64,000 nt of DNA from Trichobilharzia szidati (lineage: Eukaryota; Platyhelminthes; Trematoda; Strigeidida; Schistosomatidae), in NCBI GenBank assembly GCA_944472155.2, contig OX235279.1, positions 53,727,564-53,791,563 of the forward strand. Direction: 5' to 3'. Below the pieces are notes generated by a model, which saw nothing but the letters and a program-made list of their open reading frames with translations, did not search any database and was not told the DNA's origin. Position 1 is the stretch's first letter. Every line of letters begins with the position of its first letter. The translations under genes were made by a program, and so were the position numbers. This document shows, piece by piece, positions 23,365 to 34,880 of this stretch.

Positions 23365-24090
23365 TAATAATAATCTACTTTATTCCAAGAGCAGTACTTA
23401 TAATGCACAATGGAATTCTCAGCATTTGTCACAATCAGTGTTCATCCTCTAATAGTATTTCATCGTAGTGCGGCCGGTTACGCTATAACAGCCAAAGACT
23501 CACAACATCCGACTTTATTTTCTCACAGAAAACTACACTACACACTACGATAGAGAGATCGTTTTAGCCTGAACATTCCTGCTGGTAAATGGTTACTGCT
23601 CAAGATATACCCCAGTTCTGACCGGCTTTCAGTTGTACTCCGTTTGATGTTGACACCTTCTTTCCAAACTGGGTGGTCCTTTCTTGACGCGTGGGACGTT
23701 TCGACTAAAGTTTCTTCCGTTAAAGAATGAAGCTTTAAATTGAACAACCACAATTATTTAACCACAGTCGAGACTCCCTGTCTTCATGATTGCGTAGACA
23801 ACACACCAGACCAAGAAGATTTGTCAATGTGGTCTACGGTGAAATGGTGCCGTACTGAATCTGGAAGCTCAGTGAGTAGTGGATTCGTTGCTTCCATGCA
23901 TCTCAGTCGTTTACTAAAATATATGACAACCCCTCGACCCCTATAATTCTTGTACCATCCAATCAGAATCATATAGCTCACACCATCTTCATTGTCAGCA
24001 AAAGCACGGGACAGCTGTATTTCCACCCGGTTTGTTGTAATGTAATCAATGTAGCAGTACGGGTTGCTGAGATCAGTCATTTAACAACTC
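23365..24090 (-). mobile_element. CR1-type LINE, internally deleted: endonuclease fragment plus 3' tail
   Basis: Minus-strand frame 24080-23784 contains VSYMILIGWYKN, then GVVIYFSKRL and NPLLTELPDSV, which resembles the APE-type endonuclease of CR1 elements (GY-x-x-x-R-x-D-R-x-GRGGGVxIYV). At the other end 23425-23365 is the reverse of the tail seen at 49340-49410 (GAATTCCA then GGAATAAAG and (ATT)n). The reverse transcriptase that should lie between is missing. Confidence 0.6.
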
Positions 24091-25200
24091 AGTCTCTTCG
24101 TATTTCCACATTGACACTTGATGGTGAGTCCCACCTCGATTCATTGTGAGAAGCTTGGCGAGGAGGAGAATGTGGAGTATGAGGTTGGTGTTCTAGGAAA
24201 CTAGTTAGTTAGGCCACTGGAAAGATTTCGAGCTGGTTGGCTTTTACTAGACACAACACCCACAATAGCTGCGTAACCATCTATTCTGTTGAACATGAGG
24301 TTTTCTCGCGCTACCTAATGACTCTTTTGCCCTGGCACACATAACCAGGTTACCACACTGTCCTAAACGTTGAAGATGGAATATAACACTTACGGTTGTC
24401 CGCGGATGTATTTATTAACGATGGCATGAAGAGAGCATGGAGATACACAATCACACGAAGACGCGGCTACCACGCCCTTATACCATGAAAATCGTCCTCA
24501 GGTATCCGAGGTCCTATCCAATCGGCAGAAATAAACTAACTGACTGTCGAAAGAGAAATGGCTGGGAATGAATTGAATTGAAGCACTGTTTTGATCCCCT
24601 GCAGTTTCTCAACTAGTTGGTCTATACCATTGGGACTAACCTGCTTTAAATTGGACCTTGAAAATCACAGACACACCTGGATGACCATGTGGTCTTGTAC
24701 CACTGCGTTTCCTCGCTGCAATATAGTCGAAGTCTAAGGATGTTGTGTTTCCTCAATTTATGGTTTCCTTGGGGCTTGAAGTTGACTCCTGCAGTACTGA
24801 CTGTCTCCTCCAGCCCTTTTCGAAACATTCTACAAATGGTGTCTCATCTTAATCAAATGGTCAGGGGGCCGAACTTCACTCTTAGCGACCGTAGGGAGCG
24901 GGTGAATGTAAGGTGACCAGGATAAGTTAGTTCAAATACAGAAGTTGATTGAGAAGAGCTAGGGGCCATCTGATAGTGCAGTCTTTCCCACTACTCCATA
25001 TCGTAAGTGTTTTTCTCCCGAAGGTTACTTTTATGTAACTATGGGCATTAAGGGTACTAGTTCAACCAACTCTCTTACCAGTTGCCTGACAGCTCACACC
25101 CTTTTGAGTTTACACAATTGTTCTTATGACGATCACCAAATCTCTTGTCACTCGCGCCATAGTATTTGCAGGGCTTATACATGTACAAAAAATATCGGGT
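24091..25200. other. No gene recognised
   Basis: No exon or element motif that I can support. 24480-24520 has GTCCTCAGGTATCC-like sequence, considered and rejected as ribozyme. Confidence 0.4.
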
Positions 25201-25212
25201 AGAAATTCGCTC

Positions 25213-25444
25213 TGCGTCGGTGGCACAGTGATTAGGATGCTCGCCGACCATGCACATGGTCCGGGGTTCGATCCCCGGCCGACGCACTCCTTAACCCCGC
25301 TAAGCCAGAAATAAAGCTGGTAAAGGGGAAAGGTTCGGTATGAGGCTAGCAACCTAATCCTGTAAAAATAAACACTGCTATAGAAACTTCAAGCCTCTAA
25401 GCTTGAAGTCCAATGTTCCACTGGGAACGTGAAGGAATAAAAAA
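25213..25444 (+). mobile_element. SMalpha-type tRNA-like SINE, subfamily B, with target-site duplication
   Basis: tRNA-like head from TGCGTCGGTGGCACAGTGAT, B box GGTTCGATCCC, closing CCGACGCA. Body B differs from subfamily A: GAGGCTAGCAACCTAATCC, GCTATAGAAACTTCAAG, then AATGTTCCACTGGGAACGTG and an A-rich end. A perfect 12-base target-site duplication, AGAAATTCGCTC, flanks it at 25201-25212 and 25445-25456, so this copy came by retrotransposition. Confidence 0.95.
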
Positions 25445-25456
25445 AGAAATTCGCTC

Positions 25457-26468
25457 GTCTTGTGTATTCCTAGATTTATTGTTCTAACCCAGCATTTCAC
25501 ACTATCTTGGTTGCTGGCCAGAAAATGTCCAATCACTATTAATCTTTGATTTTTCAGCCATTCTCTGGTGATACTCCTTATAATAAAATGCCATTTAAGA
25601 CCCAGTTAGGACAACTGAGTGTACACATATTCTGAAATCAGTGACAAGGATTATTTCGCGGAAACTCGAAATGTAGTTCAGGCACTAACTCGTGCCATCA
25701 GCATTGTAGCGACCGACCATGAGAATTGAACTGAATTTAATCCACAATCTAGGCAATGCCTATTGAACATGTTTTTGTGGAATTGCGTCCTCATATCTAG
25801 GAACCTATAGCCGTCAAATATAAGTTGAACCTGCCTCAACTGTAAACATCTATGCACAGTGCTAATAACAGAAAAACAAATAAAACATTGTAAGATACAC
25901 AGACCTGTTGTATTGGTGAGTATAACAATGCCATATAATGCGACCTAGACGTTCAATCATGATACTGTATCTGTACTGCCTCAGGTGGAAATTTCAGGAG
26001 AAATTCATCTCCACTACTGAAGATCAAAAACATCGCAGCACTAAGTATACAGGGTCAGTGGGAATGGTATAACAGACAGTAGATTGATCGTATTAGAGCT
26101 GACTAGATTTAGTTCTCGTAATCAACACAATCCATGTGTATAATAATACTAAACACTGAATTAGTGCACTGAGTGGAACAGTGAGGAAATTTAAACTAGT
26201 GATTGCCTTCTCCACTGCACTGCACTTGCAGCAATCATGAGAACCACCTACATTTGTTAGCCTAGAAGTCAGCCAAGCAGGCAATGGCACAATATTAATA
26301 AACTGGAGATATTTCTAATACATTGAATCCACATAACCCATATTACACTGCAATAACCAATGCAAATATACGTTAAATACATTTAGAGATAACCTTTCAA
26401 CTCACGATAATTCCCGTCCAAACACACATAAGGTGAAAGACACATCAGCATGATTACTTCTTTCCCAT
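25457..26468. other. No gene recognised
   Basis: About 1 kb of AT-rich DNA between two SINEs. Nothing seen. Confidence 0.45.
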
Positions 26469-26476
26469 AGAAATTT

Positions 26477-26712
26477 GTGCATCGGTGGTATAGCGGTTGG
26501 GACGCTCGCCGACCATGCACATGGTCCGGGGTTCGATCCCCGGCCGACGCACTCCTTTACCTCGCTAAGCCAGAAATATTGCTGGTGAAGAGGAAAAGGT
26601 TGGGCACGAGGCTAGCAACCTCATCCTGTAAAAATAAAAAAAATGCTACAGAAACTTCAAGTCACTAGCTTGAAGCCCTATGTTCCACTGGGGAACGTGA
26701 AGGAAAAAAAAC
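26477..26712 (+). mobile_element. SMalpha-type tRNA-like SINE, subfamily B, with target-site duplication
   Basis: The head reads TGCATCGGTGGTATAGCGGT with the B box GGTTCGATCCC. Body B has GAGGCTAGCAACCTCATCCT, GCTACAGAAACTTCAAG, and TATGTTCCACTGGGGAACGT before an A-rich end. AGAAATTT at 26469-26476 is repeated at 26713-26720. Confidence 0.93.
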
Positions 26713-26720
26713 AGAAATTT

Positions 26721-29700
26721 CTGTTAGCATTTACAGGTGATTTCCATACATTGATAGCATCCACATGTCAAATGGTAGTGTTCTTCGTACGAAAATAGGC
26801 TGCATTGATATCCTGAGGCGCGAAGTCTTCATTGAATTATACTATGCCGAAAGGTGCAGCTTCTACATAAAGTAGACTATTTGTGCAGATGACAATGCCC
26901 TCCAACTGTTCTATCTTGCTTATTATGGCAGTATTTTGACACAGTCTGCCTGAAACATTAATCATGGCAACCAATATGCTAAGAATGTGTCGCAGTCAGA
27001 TCACATGACACGGACACCAATATGACTTTTCAGAAAATGGGAATTTCTATCAATCCAGAAAACATATAACATAATTTATTAAAACGTATTCATAAAAATA
27101 ATTTGCCCAGCAAAATTTCAACCAACACGCCGGATAAGTCCAGCCTAAATGCAGCGGTTATCTCGCTGACAACAGAACTAGAGATTTGGCTTCCGTCATT
27201 TTTCCAGAATCTCTCGAGTTTGAGACTCCCTCATTGTATTCTGTGGGCTTTATTCAGTGCAAGAGATGGGACGCTTGTCGAGAAAGCCATCGTCGCGCGT
27301 CTATCTGATTCAATCAGTGGCATCTTGATTTCTGATGTCGAGGACAAGGACGTAGTACAAATGCACGTAACACCTGCTCGCGTCTTAATGCGGTTTTTAT
27401 ACCCGTCGTCTTATTGTGTCATTTAATTCAGGATATCATCACAATGGAATATGGAGTGGTAGTGGTCTTCGGTTGGCAATGATTTTTTGGTTGATTACCA
27501 CTGATCATCAAGTAACAATAAGAGCATCACAGCGGAGTGGTTGCCCTGCGGAATAAAAATAAAAAGACCGGCTAAACCAACGGTAATGAATTTCGACTTG
27601 AACCTGAACTTTTCCATTATTCACTATTGCAGAAATCGAGTAGCAGACCACGAAATTGTGATCGTTTGTTCGAGTGAGGATGCTGCTGCTGCAGAATTAA
27701 CACTTCAGACTCTGGCATTGTGTTTAGACACCGAAGTTCGATGGGGAAGTTACGGAAGGAGCAATTTAAAAAAAAGCGGGTTACACAGCAGTCAGTCAGC
27801 TCCTCAAGAATGCAGATTTTTCTCGCAAAATCCCCTAAGACACTTTTCATACGTACCATAAGTCCTATCTAAGGTCCATCTTTGTCTTTATCCCACTTTC
27901 AGTTAACCACCACTGGCCACTCACCGTGAAAGTCGTATGCATTGAACATGGGCAATTCGTCCTCTTCAGTAGGGTTCCCAACTTACGAATCTGTCTAAAG
28001 AGAACATAATCTTCAACAGATACATTCTGGAGAGTATTGACCAGTTAATCCAAGTGCCTTCACCATTTACAACATCTCTTTTTAATTATGTCCAGAATAG
28101 TTGGTCTGTAAGAGATCATGAAAATGCGTGAATCAAAATGAGATTGGGAATATTACTTCCAGCAGTCAGTTGGTTCACCTCTAATTTTAAAGATCAGAGC
28201 TTATTGTTGACAAATGGTATTCGAAAGAAGAAGACAGAGACGGTAGTGCTCCACGGCAGTTATGTGCTGTTATGATGTCATAACATTATTTTTACTTAAA
28301 CGCCCCCCCCCCTAGTGAGAATAAGCTAGGTGATTTGGCTTCCTTAGTTGCTCCGTGCTATGTGCAAAATGCTAGTCTGAGGATTCAACTGAGTAGCCAA
28401 AGCGTAGTTCTTCAGAACAAATGGCTGCACAACTGCCAGTGATGTCATTTCTGGCTGAGACAAACAATTTGAAAGGATCTAAGTGCTTCAGTTGACCTCA
28501 GTAGCTGGCTCTCAAGAAGACAGTGGCAAAACCAAGAATTCACAAGCTGTAAATTGTTAGGGATAATTCTTCTTTTATCCCACTTAGCCAGGACTAAAGG
28601 ACAGGCTGTTACCACGGGATTTGGCACTACAGATCTCTACATATATTCCCTTTGTTCTGATTATACGCACCGGCGGAAACGAGCGGACACTTCCGAGTGT
28701 GTAGTATATGCTAACATATACGAAAATAATTATCCACAAATTTTTCCTCTTTGCTTCTCCTACGGTGGAGAGCTAATGGGAAAAATTGTCGACCTCCACA
28801 AAAAACGGAACCATTCTGTCTGGCATCTAGCAAAAACTGAGGGATGACAGCATTTGCCGACTGAATTTAACTCTCAAGATTATATATTACTCATTTTTTC
28901 TCTGGGTTACTTAGCCATTCCGGTTTCATTAAGCTGCCATTTGTTTCACAGAATGCAAGCAGCTTCGGGGAGGTTTCAGTAGTGGCGTGAGACAAATAAC
29001 CTGATAACGAGGTCCTTAAGAGTTAAAATATCCTTAACATCATCTGGTTTGTTGGGCGGTCCTATCATACAGGTATGATTTTGCATGAGTCAAGCGAACA
29101 CGCAGCTTTGAAAATAACCACATTGCTAGTGAAAATTCAAATCCCAGGCAGAATAGGCCTCTGAACCTTGAAAGAGAACGGAAGACCTTCCATTGACTTA
29201 ACATAATCCTTAAGCTCACACCGGCGACGTCTGTAATATCAATAAATTCAGCTGCTTCCTAAAGTTTTGTTATCACCTAATCATACCAGATAGTTACGTA
29301 AAATGATTTTGGGAGAGATACTACTACTACTACTACTACAATATGCTACCATAGTATAACCAGTCCGCAGATTTTTCTTGAATTATCAGAAAATACCAGC
29401 CCGTATTCACCATAACTATATCAGGCAACTATTACAATTGAATAAGTGGGATTGTCGTGTAGATATAAAAATATATTTCAGAAACAATGAACCTGAAAGC
29501 TATTATAGTGATAACTAGCTCGCAAAGGTGATCTGGGACATTGAGCATGTCCTTGAGGTAGCGCCTCAGTCAGAAGGCTTGGTACGTCCCGTAAGTGCTG
29601 AAAGACGAAAGACGCTATAGTCAGTTTCAAGGTCATGATGGGTTCCTGCGTCTGCTGGTTATATGTTTTCGTGAATTCGTTTTCCATTGAATTTTAAAGG

Positions 29701-29880
29701 TTTTTTTGAACGTTTTGCTTGTTTTGCAGTATGTATGTCAGCTTTTCGTCACTGGATGCTACTATGACGTTTATTTGTAGCCTGCAGTGCCCAGTTTTTA
29801 TGTTGGTATTTAAGGGTTATGGTAAATCTGCAATCATTGAGCCAATTCACGTATACTATGCAAATATAGTAATATTCCTC
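26721..29880. other. No gene recognised; possible promoter-like TATA at 27392
   Basis: Small open frames at 27103-27426 and 27541-27861 (+) and 27617-27859 (-) match nothing I know. On the minus strand TATAAAAACC (27401-27392) in GC-richer context looks like a TATA box, possibly of an old LTR. A 12-C run lies near 28305 and a (TAC)n run near 29323. Nothing else seen. Confidence 0.35.
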
Positions 29881-29895
29881 AGAAATTAAACGCCT

Positions 29896-29939
29896 TAACT
29901 GTTCTGCTATTGTTGGATCAAACAGTGGCAGAACAGTTA
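29896..29939. repeat. 12-base perfect inverted repeat
   Basis: TAACTGTTCTGC at 29896-29907 and GCAGAACAGTTA at 29928-29939, 20-base loop. It lies on the 3' side of the CACTA transposase fragment (30825-31400, minus) and could be a subterminal repeat of that element (inference). Confidence 0.6.
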
Positions 29940-29977
29940 CCGATTATTTGCTTAAGGTGGAACTGTGCGCTGGTTTA

Positions 29978-30310
29978 TCAGCATGACTGACACCAATTCA
30001 GCACCTCGTTCTTATTCTCTGCATCTCCAGAAGTAGCTTATCAGCCTTATTGTAGCACTTTTAGTCCAGGTTCAGCTCCTCTCAAGCTCACCATAATGCT
30101 GAATTAAATCTCACCAATTCTGAAATAATTCCAACGTTCTATAGTAAGTAAATTCTGAATCTGTTCTTAAATAAACTCTTTAATGTCACAGTCTAGAACT
30201 CAGTTCTGGTTTTCAGCATGACTGACACTAATTCAACACCATGTTCTTTTTGTAGACATTTTCAGGAGTAGATCAGAACCTACTGGTTTTGCTTATCAGC
30301 TTTATTTAAG
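29978..30310 (+). repeat. Diverged direct repeat, period about 237 bases
   Basis: CAGCATGACTGACACCAATT at about 29980 recurs as CAGCATGACTGACACTAATT at about 30217, each followed by TTCTT-rich sequence and a GCTTATCAGC string. Beyond that the copies drift apart. Confidence 0.6.
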
Positions 30311-30824
30311 CCCTATCAGCTCATTTTCAGCACAGACCAGCTTTACTTCAGGACAAAAAGCTTTAATTTAGCACAGTGGCAATTTTTTGAGCTTAAATTT
30401 GGAAATTATACTTGGAAACTGTAACACAATGTCACTGCAAATCCATCAAGTTAGGTCCACTGGTAGCATCGTGTAAATAAGCAAAATAAAATATTAGTTG
30501 ATGAAACATTGTGCTCATCATATTCTCAGCATTTACATTTAGAAAAGTTTGCTTACATAACTGCCTCTGTTATATCCCCTGCTATCTTTTCCATTTACCT
30601 AGAAATAAAAACATTTTTGTGATTACTACATGTTGACTTAACGTTGACTTATAAAACCGAGCGGGCATTTAACAATATTACCTGAATTCCTTTCTTCAGG
30701 TTACGCCTTTGGACACGATCTTTCAAATTATGAAAGTACGATTTCGTGGCCTAATCCATTGTCACCCACCTCCCTCGATGTCATTAGTTGATCGCTACAA
30801 AAATAAGTACTTCATAAATGAACT

Positions 30825-31400
30825 TTACATCTCGTGACTGAATTTCGAATATCTGAATATCCCTAAATTCCTTGATTTAAATGGTGTAGTAAAATCATCA
30901 CTAAAATCACAGTAGGGTCGAAAGCGTATCCTATCTTCACTTTCCATTTCAACTATATTCCCCGGTTTACCTGAGGCCAAGATTACATTTTCCGGAGAAT
31001 AAGAAGTAAATATGGCGTTCAGATAAGTTAACTTCCCTTTGCTAAACTTAACGCCCTTCGTACTAGCTTCTTTAGCTACATGCTTGACACCTGTACTTTT
31101 CATTAAGTGCACGTGCTCAACATAACGCTGAGCTGCCTGCTTAGCCACAGCATATCCACAGTGCACGGACTGTCTGATCATGCGCATATAGGATTCAAAT
31201 GCACTGAATCCTTCTAATGGCCCATGCAGCCCGACGTCATCCGCTATATGTTTCAGAGAATGAATATTGTAAACGATATGTTCATCTCCGAAACAGTTCT
31301 CATATTGCAGTAAGAAATTACTCAAATCTGTCCGAACAGCATCCAAAAGCAGCCGGCTGTATTTGGTACTCGAAAGTAAGTATACAGCCAGGGAAAATTT
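30825..31400 (-). pseudogene. CACTA-type (EnSpm) transposase, C-terminal fragment
   Basis: About 190 residues open on the minus strand. Recognisable parts are VYNIHSLKHIADDVGLHGPL followed by FSAFESYMRMIRQSVH, which resembles the 'Y-N-x-H-x-L-x-H-L-x-x-D-V-x-x-x-G-P-L-x-x-FSAFxxE' region of animal CACTA transposases, such as the schistosome SmTRC1 type. The frame can be extended upstream to about 31400 but has no natural start, and the catalytic part is absent. I found no convincing CACTA-type termini. It may be a dead fragment or an exon of a larger element. Confidence 0.65.
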
Positions 31401-32239
31401 CCTATAATTATAGTACAGGGGGGTAGTCAGAATGTTCCTGAGTAGGCGAAACCCAAATATAGTAGCTTTTTAGAAGAACCAGGGTTATTTTAGTACATAC
31501 TGTGTTCACTTCAAGTAGATAAAATATTCATTTACTGTAAAAAGGCGTTATTGACGCGTTGGTTAGATTTTGCTGAGAATTGTTGCAAGGTTGGTCTTTT
31601 AAGCGTCCCAAGCTTACTAAACTATACCTCCAAAAGTGCATTCATACCTCACAAACTTATATTCCATAGGGCCAGATGGGTCTTTTTTACCTGAATCAAC
31701 CCGATAGGATGTGTTGAATTCCTTTCAAAGAAATAATGAACAATTTAGTTGTTACCTTCATAAATGTATCAAAAGCTTGCTTAAGTTGCACCCACGTATA
31801 AAATACACAACTAAGCATTATTCTTTGGAATATAGCCATTACATCAGACAATGTAGATGACACATTTCGTGAAGTAGAGGCTGCAGGAGCATTTTGTAAC
31901 GTCATGTAATGGTTTTAACAATGACTAACGAACACAACATTATAATTTCAAGTAAATGAATAATAGTATATATTTTAGTGCTCATAAACCACTGTCGTGA
32001 CCTAGTACATTTAATTGATTTATGCTGACCTAATATGCACAAATCCCACAGGTCACTAAACTGACAACTTACAAAAGTGGATCAGCTAATACATACATTT
32101 ATCTATATGTCCTAATTAAAGACAAATTAAGTGTTTAGATATTGTAGTTGAATTATATTCGCCTGGTAAGCAAAAATGCATACATCCTATTTTGGACCTA
32201 AAATAAATGCATCAAAATTATTGTTAGTTTATCTTCCAT
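31401..32239. other. No gene recognised
   Basis: Nothing seen beyond short open frames. Confidence 0.4.
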
Positions 32240-32345
32240 TATGGGTAAATTTTATTTTGATAGAGTCTCACAGTGTTATACAGTAATATTTACTGATGAC
32301 GTTTCGAGCACAATTTATTGCTCATAATCATATCAAGTTAATCAC
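32240..32345 (-). repeat. PLE-linked terminal repeat with hammerhead-like hairpin
   Basis: In minus orientation it reads AACTTGATATGATTATGAGC, AATAAATT, GTGCTCGAAACGTCATCAGT, then AATATTACTG and CAAAATAAAATTT. It directly follows, in the same orientation, the GIY-YIG coding fragment at 32735-32364, which links this repeat family to a PLE. Confidence 0.75.
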
Positions 32346-32363
32346 ACGACTTCCTAAATTCAT

Positions 32364-32735
32364 TTATATAGTTCCATTGTTTTTCACTTGATTTTCACTT
32401 GATTTGATTGGTAGTATTATTTTCCATATTTCAGGTATGAGTGATGAGTCATTCCTATTGCATGTGTTGGGTGTAGATTCGATGAACAAAGATTCAGTAA
32501 TCAACCTCTCTCTCCACCTACCTAGATTACTTTTTAGAATTTTAACCCTCTCCCACCCTATTGTGTGGTTGTGTGTTAATGCATGCATTGCAATTGCTGA
32601 GCTTTTTTCTAAATTACTTATCTTCTCTGGGTCAACCATTCTAACCTTAGCTAAATTCTTATGTTCTGACAATCTGACTACCCCTGACCTACTAGTTGAT
32701 ATTCACTTACTAGACATTCTCATACATCTCAATGT
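32364..32735 (-). pseudogene. GIY-YIG coding tail of a second PLE family
   Basis: The minus-strand frame reads LSEHKNLAKVRM, ISNLEKSSAIAMHALTHNHT, GWERVKIL, LITESLFI and PEIWKIILP. The S-A-(I/L)-A-x-H-(A)-L-x-x-x-H-x-x-x-W-x-x-x-x-I-L pattern, followed by R-x-x-x-E-(S/A)-L-x-I and a Trp, is the C-terminal half of GIY-YIG endonuclease tails of PLEs. The GIY-YIG core itself and the reverse transcriptase are missing. A close copy of its start lies at 15451-15587. Confidence 0.7.
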
Positions 32736-33109
32736 ACTTTAAATACCACCAATCCATCCAAATAGCGTGTGACTATCACACTACACTCACACCAAAAACA
32801 AATTAACACGCCGTTATATTATGGTAAGGTAAGCCTTAAATTAAACTGACTGTGAATTTCCGTGTCAAAATAAAAAGATTGCCGCTTTAACTTATATTTT
32901 AGACCAATAGGAAGCCAGCTAGCCAACAGCTAATCAAAATCTGCCTATATCGATTTTCGTAAGTGCTTGCGATTTAGTTACTGCGGTTTTAATATTCATC
33001 AGAATGTCTTTTTGAGAGCAGACCTCTAATTATGTGTTTCATAAAGTGAGCGCTTATATGCGTTTTCTCATCTCAAAATCCTATTTGCGTAGCTGATGAC
33101 TTTTTATTA
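32736..33109. other. No gene recognised
   Basis: Nothing seen. Confidence 0.4.
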
Positions 33110-34880
33110 GAACATCTGCACGTATGGAGTACCAGAAATATGAGTCTAATAATAGGTAACTTTAATGTCCTAAGTGCTAATTGGCAGGAATCACCGTCGA
33201 TTAGATTGTACAACTGTTTCATTAGAGAATTTATGCTGACTATACTTGAGGGTACACTTGTACAGTATGTACATGAATCAATACCCTTTATCATGATTCC
33301 TCTATTCCACACTTGTTATTCACACGTAAAATAAGTGGTGTAGGCGGCAGCTGGTGCCTCCATACATCAGTGACTGTGTAGCTACGACTCACTGCTTCGT
33401 TCACGATTCACTTCCTCACCCAAGCATTTAGACACTAAATATTGCAGTAAGAAATGGACCGGCCTTAGACGACTGGCACTGTCAAAGAAGTCCGGGTGAA
33501 GTCATCTATTACATTTCATTGTATCATGTCCCTTTTTCAACTTAGTCAACACCTAGGAAGCCACTGCCTAGACCTCCATGAAGAAATAAGAAAGCTGGAT
33601 AAATCATCGGGGACTGACAGACCACATCCTTAGCTGCTACTCCCCTTGGGTGAAATACGATATTTTCCGCTTATGGAGATATTCACTTTTCTAAGCTAGG
33701 CTACCTAGGGGGTGGAAAAATGCAGTTATAAACCCCATTTTCAGGGAGAAAACGAAGCAATTAGTATCTAACCGCCAGCCTCCTAACTTGATATGTATTA
33801 TTACTAAGGCATTGAATAGTTTTTAGGGACCAAATACTAGCTCATGTTAAGAAATATATCTCACTGGAGAAAGAGCTGCATGGATTTAGGTCAGGGTGAT
33901 ATTGTTTAGCAAACCTACTGGTAGTTAGGAAAAACTGGGCAGAAGCCAGTGACAGTGGTAGTTTAGCAAAGCATTTAGGTGTCCCGTTCTGGTCTTCTCG
34001 GTAAACGCAGAGGGTTCGAATTAGATGACAACCTGTGGGATTGGATTAAAGGCCTACTGGGTAAAAGGCGAAGGACAAGGGCGCATGATGTATTATTGAG
34101 GTGAAAACCATTTCCGAGTAGGATACCAGAGGTCAGTACTCTAGGCAGTTCGATATTCCTCCTATACATTCATGTATTACGAAGAATAACTCATTTGCGC
34201 TTTTATTTGCAGATGATTTTAAGATTTTGTAAACTATGAATAGTGATAATGATATTTTAGCTGTACATAACGAGCTATTAAAATTGACCGAATAGTTTAG
34301 TCGCCGAAGTTCGGAAACTGATTTCGAAAGTGGTGCACTAATGCAACCAAGCGAGAAATTTTACTAGACATACTTCTTGGGGAAAATCAAATTGTCTCAC
34401 GTTAAGAAAGAGAAAGATTTCAGAAGTATTGTCACAAAAACAGCTGCAAATTTTTTCAATGAAGCTTCCTGAATACCGTGGGCATCTTGAAGGGTTTTTA
34501 CTGCCTACATGAAAATGTTTCATGTACTCTACTTAATGCATGTTCGATTAATCTTGAATAATGCATACAGGTGGCCAGTAAATGCATCCAAAAGGAGACC
34601 TAAGTCTTGCAAAGAGTGGGCATTAGGTTAGTTGGAGGTACCTCACATCTTACTTATTAGAATAGTTCAGAAAGTTTAGGCCTCCTTTTATTGTCGTATC
34701 GTAGGTCGAAAGGTGAACTGATTTTTGTTTATAGTGTATTTAATGGTGATTTAGGTACTGACCTTCCTAGCGTTCCCTTTCCTTCTAGGGTTATCATAAA
34801 AACGTGTGTAAACCGCGATCGAATAAAATAGTGGTGGGATTCAAAATCTGACGTAGGGTGGTTAATAACTAGAACTTCCT
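33110..34880 (+). pseudogene. CR1-type non-LTR retrotransposon, decayed
   Basis: Order on the plus strand: endonuclease end with SLIIGNFNVLSANW (GDFN motif, about 33140-33190) and 33190-33330; then an RT start with KLDKSSGTDRPHP-like residues (about 33590-33640); a palm remnant near 34200-34230 with LLFADDFKI-like residues; and the C-terminal LFSLSYRRSKGELIFVYSVF, GDLGTDLPSVPFPSR (34680-34790). Stops and frameshifts occur throughout. The order and motifs are those of CR1-clade elements. Confidence 0.7.

Noticed and set aside
24480..24525. Sequence with GTCCTCAGGTATCC and TCCTATCCAATC, recalling one strand of the schistosome satellite hammerhead
   Set aside because: No CTGATGA or GAAAC core lies at a workable distance, so there is no ribozyme fold.
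25290..25444. Hammerhead ribozyme in the SMalpha-type SINEs
   Set aside because: The classic satellite copies contain one, but none of the five SINEs here has both CTGATGA and GAAAC. Their bodies instead match LINE or RTE ends.
27103..27861. Pair of plus-strand frames of about 106 codons each
   Set aside because: There is no recognisable domain, and GC-richer sequence with a minus-strand TATA-like box suggests an old LTR rather than a gene. Not supportable either way.
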